Shown piece by piece: positions 17,211 to 26,092 of a DNA stretch of 39,534 nt. The notes beneath the pieces were generated by a model, which searched no databases, was not told the origin of the DNA, and saw nothing but the letters and a program-made list of their open reading frames with translations. A program made the position numbers and the translations under genes. Positions within the stretch are counted from its first letter, which is position 1; the number at the start of each line of letters is the position of its first letter. The stretch lies in assembly GCA_003252455.1 (NCBI GenBank), contig QKED01000060.1, positions 1 to 39,534 of the forward strand. Reading direction: 5' to 3'. The stretch is from Gammaproteobacteria bacterium. GTDB lineage: Bacteria > Pseudomonadota > Gammaproteobacteria > Thiohalomonadales > Thiohalomonadaceae.

Positions 17211-18026
17211 GTGGATTTTCCGACTCTTCTGGTACTCGCCACCTTCATCACCGGCCTCATCTGGGGTGTCGACCGGCTCGCCTTCGCCCCGCGCCGCCAG
17301 GCCAAGGCCGATGCACTCAAAGTCCAGGGGGCCAATGACGAGGCCATCGAAGAGGCGCTCAGCGAGTCGGTGCTGGTGGAGAATGCGCGCTACTTCTTCC
17401 CGGTGATCCTCATCGTACTGGTGGTGCGCTCCTTCCTCGTCGAGCCCTTTCGCATCCCCTCCAACTCCATGATGCCGACCCTGCTCACCGGCGACTTCAT
17501 CCTGGTGAACAAGTTCGCCTACGGCCTACGTCTGCCGGTGCTCAACAGCAAGGTGCTGGATCTGGGCGAGCCTAAACGGGGCGATGTGATCGTCTTTCGC
17601 TACCCGGAGAATCCGAAGATCGACTATATCAAGCGGGTCGTCGGTCTCCCGGGGGACCACGTGAGCTACTACAACAAGACCGTCTACATCAACGGCCAAC
17701 GGGTCGAGCAGAAGCTGCTCGGCAGCTACCTCGGGGTCGGGGCCGGGCGCGGCATGACCGGCACCAGCCTGCGTGAGGAGGCCCTCATGGGCGTCGACCA
17801 CTCCATCCTGGTGATGGAGAACCGTCCCCGGGGTGACTTCGAGTATGTGGTGGGGGAGCACGAGTACTTTGTGCTCGGTGACAACCGTGACAACAGCCGT
17901 GATAGCCGCTACTGGGGGACGGTGCCCGACGCCAACCTGGTGGGTAAGGCCTTCATGATCTGGATGAACTGGGACTCCGACGCCGATGGCATCGATTGGT
18001 CCCGTATTGGCAAGAGCGTGCATTGA
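17211..18026 (+). CDS. lepB: Signal peptidase I
   Basis: 271-residue membrane protease that removes signal peptides. Two N-terminal membrane segments lie at about 3-22 and 61-78. The catalytic Ser86 is in 'PSNSMMPTL' and the general base Lys141 in 'YIKRVVGLPGD'. Box E 'GDNRDNSRDSRYWG' is complete. The GTG start lies just after lepA, with only a modest ribosome site, so translation may depend on coupling. Substrates in this window would include RseB, DegP and the small secreted protein. Confidence 0.96.
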   Translation: MDFPTLLVLATFITGLIWGVDRLAFAPRRQAKADALKVQGANDEAIEEALSESVLVENARYFFPVILIVLVVRSFLVEPFRIPSNSMMPTLLTGDFILVNKFAYGLRLPVLNSKVLDLGEPKRGDVIVFRYPENPKIDYIKRVVGLPGDHVSYYNKTVYINGQRVEQKLLGSYLGVGAGRGMTGTSLREEALMGVDHSILVMENRPRGDFEYVVGEHEYFVLGDNRDNSRDSRYWGTVPDANLVGKAFMIWMNWDSDADGIDWSRIGKSVH

Positions 18027-18046
18027 ACCTGATGGAGAGAGGAAGC

Positions 18047-18436
18047 ATGAAGCCGATTAAGAAGCATCAGCAGCGTGGTCTGACCCTGATCAGTCTCGCC
18101 TTTATCCTGTTCGTGATGGCCATGATCGTGATGGTCTTTCTCAAGATCTTCCCCAGCTACATGAACAACATGTCCATCGCGTCGGTCCTCGACTCGGTGC
18201 TCGACGAGGCGGTCAACGGTGGCGAGCGGCGCGATGCCCGTCAGCTGCGCGAGGTGATCCTCACCCGGCTCGACTTCAACAACGTCGACAATATCGATCC
18301 CAAGGACATCCTCATCGGGGTCAACACCGAGACCAACCTCTTCGAGGTCTCGATCAACTACGAGGTGCGTAAGCACATCACCGGCAACATCGACGTGCTG
18401 CTCACCTTCGAGAACGAGATCGAGGTCCCCCGTTGA
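18047..18436 (+). CDS. DUF4845-type small membrane protein
   Basis: 129 residues. The N-terminus 'QQRGLTLISLAFILFVMAMIVMVFLKIFPSYMN' resembles a type IV pilin-like or prepilin-like hydrophobic helix (about 9-34) preceded by a basic cytoplasmic tail. A small periplasmic alpha/beta domain follows. This is the conserved DUF4845 gene placed between lepB and rnc in many gammaproteobacteria; its function is not established. ATG 18047 follows GAGAGGAAGC; another in-frame ATG 15 bases upstream would overlap the ribosome site. It overlaps rnc by four bases. Confidence 0.88.
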   Translation: MKPIKKHQQRGLTLISLAFILFVMAMIVMVFLKIFPSYMNNMSIASVLDSVLDEAVNGGERRDARQLREVILTRLDFNNVDNIDPKDILIGVNTETNLFEVSINYEVRKHITGNIDVLLTFENEIEVPR

Positions 18437-19140
18437 ACGACCCTGTCGGCGGCAGCCTGGAGGGGGAGTTTCGACGCCTCGGCCAGCTGCTGGAGTATCG
18501 CTTCAACGACCTGGGCCTGCTCGAACAGGCCCTGACCCATCGCAGCGCCAGCGCGCAGAACAACGAGCGCCTGGAGTTTCTCGGCGATGCGGTGCTCAGC
18601 TTCGTCATCTCCGCCGAGCTCTATGCGCGCTTTACACAGGAGGACGAGGGGCGTCTGAGCCGCCTGCGTGCCTCTCTGGTCAAGGGCGAGACGCTGGCCA
18701 AGGTGGCCAAGGACCTCGCCCTCGGCGACTATCTGCGCCTGGGCTCCGGTGAGCTCAAGAGCGGTGGCCACCGCCGCGAGTCGATCCTCGCCGACGCCTT
18801 CGAGGCGACCCTCGGCGCGGTCTACCTGGATGGCGGCATCGACCCGGTGCGTCGCATCATCCTCGCCCTGTTCGCCGAGCGTATGGCCAACCTCACCCCC
18901 GAGACGGTGCTCAAGGACCCTAAGACGCGCCTGCAGGAGTACCTGCAGTCGCGCCGTCTGCCGCTGCCCGAGTATGCGGTGCTCACCATCTCCGGCGAGG
19001 CGCACAAGCAGCAGTTCGAGGTGAGCTGCCGCGTCACCGGCCTGGCCGAACCGACCTTCGCCAGCGGTCGCAGCCGGCGTAAGGCCGAGCAGCAGGCCGC
19101 CGCCGATGCGCTGGCACGGCTCACTGAATCCTCCTCCTGA
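18433..19140 (+). CDS. rnc: Ribonuclease III
   Basis: 235 residues. The signature ERLEFLGDA is at 45-53. The catalytic acidic residues are Glu48, Asp52, Asp121 and Glu124, and the double-stranded RNA-binding domain spans about 160-232 with the 'GRSRRKAEQQAAADAL' helix. The TTG start at 18433 overlaps the stop of the previous gene (TTGA) and gives the normal N-terminus. It processes rRNA precursors and structured mRNAs. The rnc-era-recO order is conserved. Confidence 0.96.
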   Translation: MNDPVGGSLEGEFRRLGQLLEYRFNDLGLLEQALTHRSASAQNNERLEFLGDAVLSFVISAELYARFTQEDEGRLSRLRASLVKGETLAKVAKDLALGDYLRLGSGELKSGGHRRESILADAFEATLGAVYLDGGIDPVRRIILALFAERMANLTPETVLKDPKTRLQEYLQSRRLPLPEYAVLTISGEAHKQQFEVSCRVTGLAEPTFASGRSRRKAEQQAAADALARLTESSS

Positions 19141-19151
19141 ATACGGACACC

Positions 19152-20057
19152 ATGACCGAATCCACCCCCTTCAAGAGCGGCCTCGTGGCCATCGTCGGCC
19201 GTCCCAATGTGGGCAAATCGACCCTGATGAACCAGATCGTCGGGCAGAAGGTGAGCATCACCTCACACAAGCCGCAGACCACCCGCCACCGCATCCTCGG
19301 CATCCACTCCACCGCGGGCTATCAGATCGTCTTCGTCGACACCCCCGGTCTGCACCTGAACGCCAAAAAGGCGGTCAACCGCTATATGAATCGCGCCGCC
19401 GCCAGCTCCCTGGAGGATGTGGACCAGGTGCTGTTCCTGGTGGAGGCGGGGCGCTGGACCGAAGAGGATGGCGCGGTGCTGGACCGCCTCAAGGGGTGCG
19501 GCAAGCCGGTCACCCTGGTGATCAACAAGATCGACAAACTGGCCGATAAGGAGGCGCTCTTCCCCTTCCTGGAGGTGTGTGCCGCGCGCGGCGAGTTCCG
19601 CGATATCGTCCCCGTCTCCGCCTGGAAGCGCTCCAACCTTTCGCGCCTCGAAGAGCTGATGGTGAGTGCGCTGCCCGAGGGTGAGGCGCACTTCCCCGAC
19701 GACATGGTCACCGACCGCAGCGTGCGCTTCCTCTGCGCCGAGATCATCCGCGAGAAGTTGATGCGTACCCTGGGCAAGGAGCTCCCCTACGCCACCTCGG
19801 TGGAGATCGAGAGCTTCAAGCCGCGCGACGATGGGCTCATCGAGATCCACGGCCTCATCTGGGTCGAGCGCGGCAGTCAGAAGAAGATCATCATCGGTAA
19901 GGGTGGGGCCCAGTTGCGTGAGATCGGTACCCAGGCGCGCATCGATATCCAGCACCTGGTGCAGCAGAAGGTCTTCCTGCAGCTGTGGGTCAAGGTGAAG
20001 GAGGGGTGGTCCGACGACGACCGTGCCCTGCGTAGCCTGGGCTATACGGATGATTGA
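19152..20057 (+). CDS. era: GTPase Era
   Basis: 301 residues. P-loop GRPNVGKS is at 16-23; 'DTPGLH' and 'NKIDKLADKEALFPFLEV' in the GTPase domain match Era. The C-terminal KH domain has 'IIIGKGGAQLREIGTQARIDIQ', which binds the 3' end of 16S rRNA. It functions in 30S subunit maturation. Eleven bases separate it from rnc, and its last eight bases overlap recO. Confidence 0.97.
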   Translation: MTESTPFKSGLVAIVGRPNVGKSTLMNQIVGQKVSITSHKPQTTRHRILGIHSTAGYQIVFVDTPGLHLNAKKAVNRYMNRAAASSLEDVDQVLFLVEAGRWTEEDGAVLDRLKGCGKPVTLVINKIDKLADKEALFPFLEVCAARGEFRDIVPVSAWKRSNLSRLEELMVSALPEGEAHFPDDMVTDRSVRFLCAEIIREKLMRTLGKELPYATSVEIESFKPRDDGLIEIHGLIWVERGSQKKIIIGKGGAQLREIGTQARIDIQHLVQQKVFLQLWVKVKEGWSDDDRALRSLGYTDD

Positions 20058-20805
20058 GGCCTCGGCGCAGCCCGCCCTGGTGCTGCACCGACGCCCCTAT
20101 CGCGAGGGCTCGCTACTGGTCGAGGCCCTGACCCGCGACGCCGGTCGCGTCGGCCTGGTGGCACGCGGGGTGCACCGCCGCCGTACGCCGCTGGCCGGGT
20201 TGCTGCAGCCGCTGCAACCTCTGCTCATCAGTTGGCGTGGGCGTGGCGATCTGGTGACCCTGCACCAGGCCGAGCCCGCTGGCCCACCACTACGCGTGCA
20301 GGGGGAGGCGCTCTACGCCGCCCTCTACCTCAACGAGCTGCTCATGCGCCTGCTGCAGCGCCACCTGGCCCTGGGGGGGCTCTACCGCGACTACCTGGAG
20401 ACGCTGCTCGCCCTGGAGCACGGCCTGCCCATCGACTGGTGGCTGCGCCGCTTCGAGTGTCGCCTGCTGGAGACACTCGGCTATGCCATCGACTGGCGCC
20501 ACGCGATCGATGGTACCCCCTTGCACCGCGAGCAGACCTACCGCCTGCAGGGCGGGGAGGGACTGGTCCCGGTGAGCGCGGACGCCGAGGGTTTTTGCAT
20601 CCTTGGCGCCACGCTCAGTGCGCTGCTCGACGACGGCCCTCTGCCGGAGGCGTATGAGCGCACCCGTCTACGCCGCTTGCTTGCCGCACTGCTCGCCCCA
20701 CACCTGGGCCCACGCCCGCTGGCCAGTCGCGAGTTGCTGCGTCGAGCGCGCGGTAGCGCCGCCACCCGGGCGGGCGCGCCCAACCCTTCGACGACAAAGC
20801 AATAA
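20050..20805 (+). CDS. recO: DNA repair protein RecO
   Basis: 251 residues. The OB-fold domain at about 5-80 includes '[34 protein letters not shown]', typical of RecO, followed by a helical domain (80-240). The cysteines of a zinc finger seen in some RecO proteins are absent, as in other gammaproteobacteria. ATG 20050 overlaps era by eight bases. RecO loads RecA on SSB-coated DNA together with RecR. The C-terminal tail is low-complexity ([20 protein letters not shown]). Confidence 0.93.
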   Translation: MIEASAQPALVLHRRPYREGSLLVEALTRDAGRVGLVARGVHRRRTPLAGLLQPLQPLLISWRGRGDLVTLHQAEPAGPPLRVQGEALYAALYLNELLMRLLQRHLALGGLYRDYLETLLALEHGLPIDWWLRRFECRLLETLGYAIDWRHAIDGTPLHREQTYRLQGGEGLVPVSADAEGFCILGATLSALLDDGPLPEAYERTRLRRLLAALLAPHLGPRPLASRELLRRARGSAATRAGAPNPSTTKQ

Positions 20806-20819
20806 AGGAGAGAGGGGCA

Positions 20820-21557
20820 ATGTCCCATCCAGCGATCCTCCTCGGGGTCAATATCGATCACGTGGCGACCCTGCGCCAGGCGCGCGGCACACGCTACCCC
20901 GACCCGGTCCAGGCCGCCATCGAGGCGGAGCAGGCGGGGGCCGACGGCATCACTCTGCACCTGCGCGAGGATCGCCGCCACATCCAGGACCGCGACGTCG
21001 AGCTGCTCGCCGGCATCCTGCAGACACGTATGAACCTGGAGATGGCGGTGACCGACGAGATGGTCGCCATCGCCGAGCGTATCCGCCCCTCCGACTGCTG
21101 CCTGGTGCCCGAGAAGCGCGAGGAGCTGACCACCGAGGGGGGCCTCGACGTGGCCGGACAGCTGCCACGCATGGTGGAGGTGTGTGCCCGCCTGGCCGAG
21201 GCCGGGGTGCGTGTCTCGCTCTTCATCGACGCCGATCCGCGCCAGATCGAGGCGGCGGTGGCCTGCAAGGCGCCGGTGATCGAGATCCACACCGGCCACT
21301 ACGCAGATGCCAGCGGCGCCCAGCAGCAGGCTGAGCTGGCACGTATCGCCCAGGGGGCCGAGCGGGCCCACGCCCTCGGTCTGCAGGTGAATGCCGGCCA
21401 CGGTCTGCACTACCACAACGTCGCGGCCATCGCCCGGTTGCCACAGATGGTCGAGCTCAATATCGGCCATGCGATCATCGCCCGCGCCCTCTTCACCGGT
21501 CTCGGGCCTGCCGTGGTCGAGATGAAGCGCCTGATGGTGGAGGCACGACGCGGTTGA
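20820..21557 (+). CDS. pdxJ: Pyridoxine 5'-phosphate synthase
   Basis: 245-residue TIM-barrel enzyme that condenses 1-deoxy-xylulose 5-phosphate with 3-amino-2-oxopropyl phosphate in the DXP-dependent vitamin B6 pathway. '[21 protein letters not shown]', '[10 protein letters not shown]' and '[11 protein letters not shown]' are the family's active-site blocks. A strong ribosome site (AAAGGAGAGAGG) precedes the ATG at 20820. The stop overlaps acpS by four bases. Confidence 0.97.
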   Translation: MSHPAILLGVNIDHVATLRQARGTRYPDPVQAAIEAEQAGADGITLHLREDRRHIQDRDVELLAGILQTRMNLEMAVTDEMVAIAERIRPSDCCLVPEKREELTTEGGLDVAGQLPRMVEVCARLAEAGVRVSLFIDADPRQIEAAVACKAPVIEIHTGHYADASGAQQQAELARIAQGAERAHALGLQVNAGHGLHYHNVAAIARLPQMVELNIGHAIIARALFTGLGPAVVEMKRLMVEARRG

Positions 21558-21946
21558 TCCACGGCATCGGCACCGACATCATCTCCATCCCCCGCTGTGA
21601 GGAGATGCTCGCGCGCCAAGGACGGCGCATCGCCGAGCGGATCCTCACCGCTCGGGAGCTGGTCGGTTTCGATGCGGCGGCCAAGCCTGCCGCCTTTCTA
21701 GCCAAGCGCTTCGCCGCCAAGGAGGCGTGTGCCAAGGCGCTCGGCACCGGTTTTCGCGACGGCCTCTCGCTGTTGCATATCGAGGTGGAGAACGATGCCC
21801 TGGGCGCCCCGCACCTGCGCCTCTCGGGCCGGGCCGAGGTGCTCTGGGCGGAGTACGGCCTGACGGCCTGCCACCTCTCGTTGAGCGATGAGAAGAACTA
21901 TGCGGTCGCCTTTGTTACCCTAGAGCGCGCCACACCACAGGGTTGA
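21554..21946 (+). CDS. acpS: Holo-[acyl-carrier-protein] synthase
   Basis: 130 residues. It transfers 4'-phosphopantetheine from CoA to acyl carrier protein. Mg-binding Asp8 is in '[11 protein letters not shown]' and Glu57 in KRFAAKEA (51-58); '[15 protein letters not shown]' is the C-terminal family block. The TTG start at 21554 overlaps the pdxJ stop (TTGA). pdxJ-acpS coupling is standard in gammaproteobacteria. Confidence 0.95.
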   Translation: MIHGIGTDIISIPRCEEMLARQGRRIAERILTARELVGFDAAAKPAAFLAKRFAAKEACAKALGTGFRDGLSLLHIEVENDALGAPHLRLSGRAEVLWAEYGLTACHLSLSDEKNYAVAFVTLERATPQG

Positions 21947-21978
21947 CACGGATTCAACCCCACACAAGAGCCATATCC

Positions 21979-22401
21979 ATGTTTGAATACATCTTTTTCG
22001 ACGCCGGTCTACGCGATCGCTTCATCGCCCGTCTGGCCGGGCTCGGCATCGAGGCGAGCATCGATGCCGACGACGAGCTGAACGTCCTGGTCCCCGAGTC
22101 CATCGCCGACGAGTTGGCCGAGCAGGTGGACGAGATCTACGAAGTCACCCTGCAGGACAACGCCGAACTGCTGGAGCAGACCGACGACGCCATGGAGCGC
22201 AATGTCGCTGGCGTGATGGTCACCCTGGCCAGCGGTGAGAAGACCAACATCCGCTTCGACCCCGACCTGTTGGCGCGCCTGCTCGGCTGCATCAGCATGG
22301 AGGAGCTACGCGACATGGTGCAGAACATCGCCCTCTATGTGGAAAATCCCGACGACAGCCCCATCTGTCACGTGAGTGAAGTGACCGGTAGGTGCGAATG
22401 A
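21979..22401 (+). CDS. Unknown conserved-looking cytoplasmic protein, 140 residues
   Basis: I do not recognise a named domain. The protein is very acidic (runs such as DADDE and EQTDDAMERN), soluble, with no signal peptide. It starts 'MFEYIFFDAGLRDRFIARLAGLGIEAS' and ends with Cys-containing 'ICHVSEVTGRCE'. ATG 21979 follows GAG-containing sequence and the acpS stop by 32 bases. An in-frame start at 21943 would overlap acpS. The good codon pattern and operon position make it a real gene; a regulatory or small adaptor role would be a guess. Confidence 0.8.
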   Translation: MFEYIFFDAGLRDRFIARLAGLGIEASIDADDELNVLVPESIADELAEQVDEIYEVTLQDNAELLEQTDDAMERNVAGVMVTLASGEKTNIRFDPDLLARLLGCISMEELRDMVQNIALYVENPDDSPICHVSEVTGRCE

Positions 22402-22448
22402 GCCCCGCCGCGACACCGTCGTTGTGGCCTTAACCTGGAGATTGGAGC

Positions 22449-23579
22449 ATGAGCAAGAGAGTGACCGTCGTAGGTGCCGGCTTCGCCGCCCTCACCGCCG
22501 TACGCCAGCTGCGTCAGCGCGACCCTTCGGTCGAGATCACCGTGGTCTCGCCCAAGGCGGAGTTGGTCTACCTGCCGAGTCTCATCTGGATCCCCGCCGG
22601 GCTGCGCCAGGGTCGCGACATGGTGGTGCCGCTCGGCAACTTCTTCAAACGCATGAAGGTGACCCACGTGGCCGCCGAGGCCACCGGCCTGACCGAGGGC
22701 GGTCGCACGCTACAAACCAGTGCAGGTGAGGTGCAGAACGACGGCCTCATCATCGCCTCCGGCGGTCGCTTCATCAAAAAGCTCCCCGGCATCGAGCACG
22801 CCATCACCCCCTGCGAGGGGGTGAGTGCCGCCGAACGCATCCGCGATCGTCTGGCCGAGATGCCGGGTGGCACCATCGCCGTCGGCTTCGGTGGCAACCC
22901 CAACGAGCCCTCTGCCATGCGCGGTGGGCCGATGTTCGAGTTCCTCTTCGGTATCGATACCCTGTTGCGCCGCCAAGGGCGTCGCGAGAAGTTCAAACTG
23001 GTCTTTTTCAACCCCGCGCCGGAGCCGGGCAAGCGGCTTGGACCCAAGGCGGTCAAAGGGCTACTCGATAGCATGACCAAGCGCGGCATCGAGACCCACC
23101 TGGGGCACAAGATGGTGCGCTTCGAGGCCGACAAGGTGGTCACCGAGGGGGGGGAGTTCGCCGCTGACCTGATCCTCTTCATGCCCGGTATGACCGGCAA
23201 CGCCTGGTTCGACAACACCCCACTGCCGCGCTCGCCGGGCGGTATGGTGCAGGCGGATGAGCACTGTAAGGTGCCGGGTATGGAGTGCGTCTACGTGGCC
23301 GGCGACTCCGGCAGCTTCCCCGGTCCGGAGTGGATGCCCAAGCAGGCGCACATGGCCGACCTGCAGGCCAGCGCCGCGGCGCAGAACCTGCTCGCCGAGC
23401 TGGAGGGCACCGCCGCCGATGCCACCTTCAAGGTGGAGCTGATGTGCATCGTCGACTCGCTCAATAAGGGCATGCTCATCACCCGTACGCCAGAGCGTAG
23501 CCTGATGCTGCCGCCGAGCTGGTTGATGCATATGTCGAAGCGCTTCTTCGAGTGGTGGTACCTGCGCGCCTACCGCTGA
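22449..23579 (+). CDS. Sulfide:quinone oxidoreductase-like FAD protein
   Basis: 376 residues. FAD-binding GAGFAA is at 9-14 and 'AGD' at 284-286 is the second FAD contact, as in SQR and flavocytochrome c sulfide dehydrogenase. The amphipathic C-terminus 'MSKRFFEWWYLRAYR' could hold it on the membrane. Cysteines are at 122, 273, 280 and 333. Cys122 and Cys333 correspond roughly to the first and last of the three redox cysteines of SQR, but the middle one is missing: the region 'GFGGNPNEPSAMRGGP' (146-161) has Met157 there. It is thus SQR-like, but classical sulfide oxidation is uncertain. Start ATG 22449 follows CTGGAG; the radical SAM gene begins eight bases after the stop. Confidence 0.82.
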   Translation: MSKRVTVVGAGFAALTAVRQLRQRDPSVEITVVSPKAELVYLPSLIWIPAGLRQGRDMVVPLGNFFKRMKVTHVAAEATGLTEGGRTLQTSAGEVQNDGLIIASGGRFIKKLPGIEHAITPCEGVSAAERIRDRLAEMPGGTIAVGFGGNPNEPSAMRGGPMFEFLFGIDTLLRRQGRREKFKLVFFNPAPEPGKRLGPKAVKGLLDSMTKRGIETHLGHKMVRFEADKVVTEGGEFAADLILFMPGMTGNAWFDNTPLPRSPGGMVQADEHCKVPGMECVYVAGDSGSFPGPEWMPKQAHMADLQASAAAQNLLAELEGTAADATFKVELMCIVDSLNKGMLITRTPERSLMLPPSWLMHMSKRFFEWWYLRAYR

Positions 23580-23587
23580 GGTCGTCG

Positions 23588-24547
23588 ATGCTCGACACCC
23601 GACCCCACCTCGACCGCCTCGGCTTCCCGCCCCTCACCCGACGGGGGGCCAGCACCCTACAGGTCAACCTCGGTTACCGCTGTAACCTCAGCTGTAACCA
23701 CTGCCACGTCAACGCCGGACCCAAACGTACCGAGCAGTTGGGTGACGCACAGGTCGAACAGCTCCTCGCCCTGATCGCCACGGGCCGTTTCACCACTCTC
23801 GACCTCACCGGTGGCGCGCCAGAGCTGCACCCACGCTTTGGTGAGCTGGTGCGTGCCGCCCGCGCGGCGGGGCTACGCGTCATCGACCGCTGTAACCTCG
23901 CCATCCTCGATGAGCCGGATCAGACAGGGCTGGCGGCCTTCCTCGCCGAGCAGGGGGTGGAGGTGGTCGCCTCACTCCCCTGTTACCTCGCTGAGAACGT
24001 CGACGCGCAGCGTGGCAAGGGGGTCCATAGTCGCTCCATCGCCGGGTTGCGTACGCTCAATGCCCTCGGCTACGGGTCCGGGCAGGGGCGTGTACTCAAC
24101 CTGGTCTACAACCCCGGTGGTGCCTTCCTACCACCACCCCAGGCGCAGCTGGAGGCGGACTATCGCCAACGCCTCGGTGAGGGGTACGGCATCCGCTTCG
24201 ACCACCTGCTCACGCTCACCAACATGCCCATTGCCCGCTTCGGCAGCCAACTCCTCTCCCACGGCGAGTTCGAGCGCTATATGCAGACCCTGCAGGAGGG
24301 CTTCCAGCCCGCCAACCTCGACGCGGTGATGTGCCGCGACCTCGTCAGCGTCGACTGGCAGGGACGCCTCTTCGACTGCGACTTCAATCAGATGCTCGAC
24401 CTGCCGATGCGCGGGGAGGGGGGCGAACCGCTCACCCTGAACGACCTCGCCGAGCGGCCCCTGGCCGGGCGCACCATCGCCGTGCGCGACCACTGTTACG
24501 GCTGCACCGCCGGGCAGGGGAGCAGTTGTGGGGGCGCCCTGGTGTGA
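23588..24547 (+). CDS. Radical SAM/Cys-rich domain protein, ArsS / rSAM-selenodomain type
   Basis: 319 residues. The radical SAM [4Fe-4S] motif is CNLSCNHC (Cys32, Cys36, Cys39), and 'DLTGGAPELHP' is the SAM-binding GGxP-like strand. The C-terminal Cys-rich domain ends CYGCTAGQGSSCGGALV (Cys303, 306, 314) with 'CRD' and 'FDCDFNQML' upstream. This layout is that of ArsS, which makes arsenosugar precursors from dimethylarsenate and SAM, and of the family annotated as radical SAM/selenodomain proteins. No in-frame TGA is needed. Two transferases known to travel with this family follow with overlapping genes. No arsM methyltransferase is in the window. Confidence 0.87.
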   Translation: MLDTRPHLDRLGFPPLTRRGASTLQVNLGYRCNLSCNHCHVNAGPKRTEQLGDAQVEQLLALIATGRFTTLDLTGGAPELHPRFGELVRAARAAGLRVIDRCNLAILDEPDQTGLAAFLAEQGVEVVASLPCYLAENVDAQRGKGVHSRSIAGLRTLNALGYGSGQGRVLNLVYNPGGAFLPPPQAQLEADYRQRLGEGYGIRFDHLLTLTNMPIARFGSQLLSHGEFERYMQTLQEGFQPANLDAVMCRDLVSVDWQGRLFDCDFNQMLDLPMRGEGGEPLTLNDLAERPLAGRTIAVRDHCYGCTAGQGSSCGGALV

Positions 24548-25227
24548 GGCGGGTCTCGGTGGTGATCCCGGCGCGTAACGAGGCCGAGTCGATCGTCGCG
24601 ACCTTGGCACCACTGCAGGCCTGGCGCACGGCGGGCGACGAGGTGATCCTGGTCGATGGTGGCAGCGAGGATGCGACTCGGGCCTTGGCCACCCCCCTGG
24701 TCGACAGGCTGATCAGCGCTGGGCCGGGACGGGCGCTGCAGATGAACGCGGGGGCGGCCCTGGCCAGCGGCGAGTGGTTACTGTTCCTGCACGCCGACAC
24801 CCGACTCCCCGCCGCCGCTCGCGAACGCCTGCTCGCCGAGGCGGCTCGCACCGCCCGCCCTTGGGGTCGCTTCGACCTGCGCCTCTCCGGGGAGGCACGG
24901 CTGCTGCGCCTAGTCGAGCGACTCATCAACCTGCGCTCGCGCCTCACCGGCATCGCCACCGGTGATCAGGGGATCTTCGTACGCCGGGCGCTGTTCGAAC
25001 AGGTCGGTGGTTATGAGCGGGTCCCACTGATGGAGGATGTGCGGCTCTCTGCTACCCTGCGCCGCCATGCCCGCCCGCTCTGCCTACGGCCACCGCTCAC
25101 CACCTCCAGCCGTCGTTGGGAGCACCACGGCATCTGGCGCACGATCGTGCTGATGTGGCGCCTGCGTACCCTGCACGCCCTCGGCGTCGCCCCCGAACGT
25201 CTGGCCAAGCGCTACCATGCGCACTGA
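24544..25227 (+). CDS. Glycosyltransferase family 2-like, rSAM/selenodomain-associated transferase 2
   Basis: 227 residues. GT-A fold start 'VSVVIPARNEAESIVATL', then 'ILVDGGSEDAT' and the DXD-like 'FLHADTRLP'; 'IATGDQGIFVRR' and 'PLMEDVRLSATLRR' fit TIGR04283 proteins. The GTG start at 24544 overlaps the radical SAM stop (GTGA). No membrane helix is obvious. The donor and acceptor are unknown; the genomic pairing implies it works on the radical SAM product. Confidence 0.87.
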   Translation: MRRVSVVIPARNEAESIVATLAPLQAWRTAGDEVILVDGGSEDATRALATPLVDRLISAGPGRALQMNAGAALASGEWLLFLHADTRLPAAARERLLAEAARTARPWGRFDLRLSGEARLLRLVERLINLRSRLTGIATGDQGIFVRRALFEQVGGYERVPLMEDVRLSATLRRHARPLCLRPPLTTSSRRWEHHGIWRTIVLMWRLRTLHALGVAPERLAKRYHAH

Positions 25228-25945
25228 GGTCACCCTCATCGTCTTCGCCAAGGCGCCGGTGGTCGGTTACGCCAAGCGTCGGCTGATCCCCCTGCTCGGG
25301 GCGACGGGGGCGGCCAGCCTGCACGCCTGGTTGGTCGAGCACCTGCTCACACGACTCGCCCACCTGCCGGTGAAGAAATACCTCTACGCGGCGCCCGACA
25401 CCGACCATCCGCTGCTGCGCAGGTCGGCCGGGCGCAACGGCTTTACCCTGGTGGCGCAGCACGGGGCCGATCTGGGGGCGCGCATGGCCGATGCCCTGGC
25501 GACGGGACTGCGCGAGTCGACGCGCGTGCTGCTCATGGGGAGTGACATCCCTGACCTGGACGCCGAGTTGCTCGCTTGGGCGCAGCAGGCCCTCACCCCG
25601 GAGACCCCGCTGGTGCTGGTCCCGACCGAGGATGGCGGCTACGCCCTGGTGGGGGTGATGGGGGCGCTGCCGCCCATCTTCTCGGGTATGGCTTGGGGGG
25701 GCGAGCAGGTGCTGCAGGAGACTCGGTCACGCCTGCGTCAGGCGGGTGTGGCGTGGCGAGAGTGGCCACGTCCGCTGCGCGACCTGGACCGACCGGCAGA
25801 CCTGCACGCCTGGCTGGCGCAGGCGCCCGAGGTGGTGGGGAGTCTGCCGCTGCGGGTGCGAGAGGCGCTAATGGCCGAGCAGCACCAGCAGATTACAGAG
25901 CAGCAGGAGCAGGGCGGCACTGCCGATGATGAGACCGAGGCGTAG
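25217..25945 (+). CDS. DUF2064 / rSAM-selenodomain-associated transferase 1
   Basis: 242 residues. Nucleotidyltransferase-like fold with 'VIFAKAPVVGYAKRRLIPLLG' (residue order TLIVFAKAPVVGYAKRRL), 'LLMGSDIPDLDAELL' and 'LVLVPTEDGGYALVGV'. These are the TIGR04282 blocks; the usual KTRL of the first loop is KRRL here. It overlaps the upstream transferase by 11 bases. The last 25 residues (QHQQITEQQEQGG...) are low-complexity and run antisense to a small possible membrane-protein gene, so the true coding end is certain but the tail may be a poorly constrained extension. Confidence 0.88.
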   Translation: MRTEVTLIVFAKAPVVGYAKRRLIPLLGATGAASLHAWLVEHLLTRLAHLPVKKYLYAAPDTDHPLLRRSAGRNGFTLVAQHGADLGARMADALATGLRESTRVLLMGSDIPDLDAELLAWAQQALTPETPLVLVPTEDGGYALVGVMGALPPIFSGMAWGGEQVLQETRSRLRQAGVAWREWPRPLRDLDRPADLHAWLAQAPEVVGSLPLRVREALMAEQHQQITEQQEQGGTADDETEA

Positions 25946-25981
25946 GCTGGGAGGGGCGTCGAGCTCGGGGTGGTGTTGCAT
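25868..25981 (-). CDS. Possible 37-residue single-helix membrane protein
   Basis: ATG at 25979-25981 on the minus strand opens a short frame: MQHHPELDAPPSLRLG, then the hydrophobic LIIGSAALLLLCNLLVLLGH, stop at 25868-25870. A polar N-terminus and one C-terminal membrane helix is the layout of many real small membrane proteins. It overlaps the end of the TIGR04282-type gene on the other strand, and only a weak purine stretch precedes it. It could be chance in a GC-rich sequence. Confidence 0.35.
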   Translation of the reverse strand: MQHHPELDAPPSLRLGLIIGSAALLLLLCNLLVLLGH

Positions 25982-26092
25982 GCGTCTCTACCTTTTTCGT
26001 GGTGTGTGGTGCTTATTAGCACCTAGTTATATTCTGCGAAGGACCCTATCAACCCTCGCGGCGCTATTCCAACAACAGATTGTTACAGGTGC

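Noticed and set aside
24480-24547. Possible selenocysteine codon/SECIS at the radical SAM gene end
   Set aside because: The Cys-rich end is complete with ordinary codons and the TGA is followed by an overlapping gene start; no Sec-type extension or bSECIS hairpin is evident.
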